In this document: one piece after another, positions 6,549 through 8,392 of the stretch
How positions within the stretch are numbered: the stretch's first letter is position 1
Layout: every line of letters starts with the position of its first letter
From: Rhizobium sp. LCM 4573
Lineage (GTDB): Bacteria > Pseudomonadota > Alphaproteobacteria > Rhizobiales > Rhizobiaceae
DNA length: 8,392 nt
Assembly (NCBI RefSeq): GCF_001854865.1
Contig: NZ_MDDW01000026.1
Span: 50,962-59,353 of the forward strand
Direction: 5' to 3'
The notes under the pieces: model-generated
The model's input: the letters and a program-made list of their open reading frames with translations, nothing else
Database searches by the model: none
Told to the model about the DNA's origin: nothing
Program-made: the position numbers and the translations under genes

Positions 6549-6552
6549 GGAG
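6547..6552 (+). promoter_or_regulatory. nirD ribosome binding site overlapping the nirB stop
   Basis: GAGGAG at 6547-6552 shares two bases with the nirB TGA stop. It touches ATG 6553 directly, leaving no spacer, but stands 6 bases before the in-frame ATG 6559, which is therefore the likelier nirD start. The overlap suggests translational coupling of the two subunits. Confidence 0.6.
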
Positions 6553-6558
6553 ATGACG

Positions 6559-6888
6559 ATGAACTGGATCGAGATCGGGCACATCGACGACATCCCGCTG
6601 CGTGGCGCGCGCTGCGTGAAGACCCCTCAGGGCAAAATCGCCGTGTTCCGCACGGCCGAGAACGAGGTTTTCGCGATCGAGGACCATTGCCCCCACAAGG
6701 GCGGGCCGCTCAGCCAGGGCATCGTTCACGGCCGGGCGGTAACCTGCCCGCTCCACAACTGGGTGATCTCGCTGGAGTCCGGAAAGGCATTGGGAGCCGA
6801 CGAAGGAGAGGTGCGGACCATCCCCGTCCGTTGCGAGGACGGTGCGCTTTCGATTGCGCTGGAGAACCTGATGGTGGCGGCCGAATAA
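6559..6888 (+). CDS. nirD: Assimilatory nitrite reductase small subunit NirD (Rieske-type)
   Basis: A 109-residue Rieske-fold protein that partners NirB in NADH-nitrite reductase. Unlike the E. coli NirD, in which the metal ligands are lost, this copy keeps a full [2Fe-2S] Rieske ligand set: C44-x-H46 in 'DHCPHKGGPL' and C63-x2-H66 in 'CPLHNW'. It can therefore be expected to carry a cluster and perhaps pass electrons between the NirB flavin and siroheme sites; this electron role is inference. The start at 6559 is chosen from ribosome-site spacing; ATG 6553 would add only two residues (Met-Thr). The stop TAA 6886-6888 is directly followed by the nasA ATG with no gap, so the three downstream genes form one tight operon. 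Paracoccus-style naming would be nasE. Confidence 0.93.
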   Translation: MNWIEIGHIDDIPLRGARCVKTPQGKIAVFRTAENEVFAIEDHCPHKGGPLSQGIVHGRAVTCPLHNWVISLESGKALGADEGEVRTIPVRCEDGALSIALENLMVAAE

Positions 6889-8392
6889 ATGGAGACGGAG
6901 GTCAAGACAACCTGTCCCTATTGCGGCGTCGGCTGCGGTGTGATTGCCAAAATCGCCGATGACGGCATTGTATCCGTCAAAGGCGACCCCGATCATCCAG
7001 CCAATTTCGGCCGGCTCTGCTCCAAGGGATCGGCGCTTGCCGAGACGCTCGATCTCGATGGCCGCATTCTCCATCCGGAGATTGCCGGAGAGCGGGCCGA
7101 ATGGGGAGAGGCGCTTGACCTCGTCGCGCAGCGTTTTTCGGATGCTATTGCCGAGCACGGACCGGATTCGGTCGCCTTCTACGTCTCCGGGCAGCTGTTG
7201 ACCGAGGATTATTATGTCGCCAACAAGCTGATGAAGGGCTTCATCGGCTCCGCCAATATCGACACCAACTCTCGGCTCTGCATGTCGTCCTCCGTCGCCG
7301 GCCATCGCCGCGCCTTCGGATCGGACACGGTGCCCGGCACATACGAGGATCTCGAGCTTGCCGATCTTGTCATCCTGACCGGGTCCAATCTCGCCTGGTG
7401 CCATCCGGTCATCTATCAGCGGGTGGCCGCCGCCAAGGCAGCGCGTCCGGGCATGAAAGTTGTAGTCATCGATCCTCGCCGCACCATGACCTGCGACATC
7501 GCCGATCTGCATCTGGCCATCCGTCCCGATGGAGATGCCGCGCTGTTCGCCGGCCTGCTCGCTCATCTCGCGAAGAGCCCGGCCATAGACGAGAACTATG
7601 TCGCAGCCCATACGGAAGGCTTTGGAGAAGCCTTCGCGGCGGCCTCGGCCCTTTCCCTCGCTGACTTGATCGGGAGCACCGGCCTGCCGGTCATGAATAT
7701 CCGGGAATTCTTCCGCCTGTTCGAAACGACGGAGAAAGTCGTCACCTGCTACAGCCAGGGCGTCAATCAATCCTCCTCCGGAACCGACAAGGTCAACGCC
7801 ATCCTCAATTGCCATCTGGCAACCGGCCGGATCGGCCGGCCCGGCATGGGACCTTTCTCGCTCACCGGCCAGCCGAACGCCATGGGTGGCCGCGAAGTGG
7901 GCGGGCTGGCGAACATGCTCGCCGCTCATATGGCGATCGAAAGTGCCGCGGATCGCGATCGGGTGCAGCGTTTCTGGGCCTCGCCGGCGATCGCCGCAAA
8001 ACCGGGGCTGAAGGCCGTGGATATGTTCCGGGCGGTTGCCGACGGGCGCATCAAGGCCCTCTGGATCATGGCGACCAATCCGGTGGTCTCCATGCCGAAT
8101 GCCGATGCCGTAGAGGCAGCTATCCGGAACTGTCCCTTCGTGGTGGTCTCGGATGTGCTTCGCGACACCGATACGGCGCGGCACGCGCATGTGCTGCTCC
8201 CTTCGCTCGGATGGGGTGAGAAGACCGGTACCGTCACCAATTCGGAGCGTCGCATTTCCCGTCAGCGCTCGTTCCTGGCCGCGCCTGGAGAGACCAAGCC
8301 TGATTGGTGGCAGTTGACCGAAGTGGCTCGCCGCATGGGTTTCGCGGATGCTTTCGACTACCGTGAGCCGGCCGAGATCTTTGCTGAACATG
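6889..8392 (+). CDS. nasA: Assimilatory nitrate reductase, molybdopterin catalytic subunit (N-terminal 501 codons, 3' truncated by the window edge)
   Basis: The frame opens at ATG 6889, immediately after the nirD stop, and has no stop to the end of the window, so the gene is partial. It belongs to the molybdopterin-guanine-dinucleotide oxidoreductases (DMSO reductase superfamily) and reduces nitrate to nitrite in the cytoplasm. The N-terminal [4Fe-4S] ligands are C9, C12, C16 ('CPYCGVGCG') and C44 in 'GRLCSKG', where K46 is the usual electron-relay lysine. The molybdenum ligand is C131 in 'NSRLCMSS', typical of the NasA/Nap/formate dehydrogenase group. Later cofactor-binding stretches include 'LTGSNLAWCHP', 'VIDPRRTMT', 'SLTGQPNAMGGREVGGL', 'WIMATNPVVSMP' and 'LPSLGWGEKTGTVTNSER'. 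No Tat signal precedes it, which fits a cytoplasmic assimilatory enzyme rather than periplasmic NapA. Formate dehydrogenase is the main look-alike; the operon decides against it. GGTGG at 6873-6877 is a weak ribosome site; coupling to nirD is likely. Also called narB. Confidence 0.93.
   Translation, partial: METEVKTTCPYCGVGCGVIAKIADDGIVSVKGDPDHPANFGRLCSKGSALAETLDLDGRILHPEIAGERAEWGEALDLVAQRFSDAIAEHGPDSVAFYVSGQLLTEDYYVANKLMKGFIGSANIDTNSRLCMSSSVAGHRRAFGSDTVPGTYEDLELADLVILTGSNLAWCHPVIYQRVAAAKAARPGMKVVVIDPRRTMTCDIADLHLAIRPDGDAALFAGLLAHLAKSPAIDENYVAAHTEGFGEAFAAASALSLADLIGSTGLPVMNIREFFRLFETTEKVVTCYSQGVNQSSSGTDKVNAILNCHLATGRIGRPGMGPFSLTGQPNAMGGREVGGLANMLAAHMAIESAADRDRVQRFWASPAIAAKPGLKAVDMFRAVADGRIKALWIMATNPVVSMPNADAVEAAIRNCPFVVVSDVLRDTDTARHAHVLLPSLGWGEKTGTVTNSERRISRQRSFLAAPGETKPDWWQLTEVARRMGFADAFDYREPAEIFAEH

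Noticed and set aside
5079..6593. A 504-codon open frame on the - strand opposite nirB
   Set aside because: It is a shadow of the well-supported siroheme and BFD domains of nirB, with no recognisable domain of its own.
6529..8391. A 620-codon open frame on the - strand opposite nirD and nasA
   Set aside because: It is antisense to two genes with clear motifs (Rieske ligands; CPYCGVGC and molybdenum-ligand Cys). Its translation shows no family motif and is rich in the His/Arg/Asp/Gly mix typical of antisense frames in high-GC DNA.
1..8392. A previously undescribed system, mobile element, CRISPR array or defence locus
   Set aside because: Apart from the kinase tail, every gene with a clear frame belongs to the established nitrate assimilation pathway and its known NasTS control. 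I found no repeats, transposase fragments or compositional break.

Overview
The window is a nitrate/nitrite assimilation locus from a high-GC alphaproteobacterium. The protein sequences, the nasT-nasS pair placed ahead of a narK-nirB-nirD-nasA operon, and the codon use point to the Rhizobiales (Rhizobium, Sinorhizobium or Agrobacterium type). This placement is inferred from sequence style and gene order, not from a database search. All supported genes lie on the + strand. I see no tRNA, rRNA, CRISPR array, insertion sequence or integration scar.

Layout: (1) 1-532, the 3' end of an FGGY-type carbohydrate kinase, unrelated to nitrogen as far as can be seen. (2) 585-2489, nasT (ANTAR-domain RNA-binding antiterminator) and nasS (cytoplasmic nitrate/nitrite-sensing partner). 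(3) 2490-2837, a 348-base regulatory region. It holds an 18-bp inverted repeat, an AT-rich stretch, a near-perfect sigma-54 (-24/-12) promoter, an RNA hairpin with an A1/G4 hexaloop starting at the predicted transcript 5' end, a weaker second hexaloop candidate, and a long hairpin ending in seven Ts. (4) 2838-4079, narK-type nitrate/nitrite transporter. (5) 4098-6548, nirB, and 6559-6888, nirD, the two subunits of NADH-dependent nitrite reductase. (6) 6889 to the window end, the first 501 codons of the molybdopterin assimilatory nitrate reductase nasA, which is still open at the edge.

How it fits together: NarK brings nitrate in, NasA reduces it to nitrite, and NirB-NirD reduces nitrite to ammonium using NADH and siroheme. 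Transcription appears gated twice. The sigma-54 promoter implies nitrogen limitation signalled through an enhancer-binding protein, most likely NtrC. The leader RNA implies nitrate/nitrite signalled through NasS-NasT antitermination. Without nitrate NasS should hold NasT and the leader terminator should stop transcription; with nitrate NasT is freed, binds the hexaloop hairpins and lets polymerase into narK.

This is a known kind of system (NasTS/ANTAR riboregulation), not a new one. The most informative part is the leader. Its elements are arranged compactly enough to propose base-level structures, and it argues that narK starts at 2838 rather than at the upstream ATG at 2796, which directly follows the terminator T-tract.
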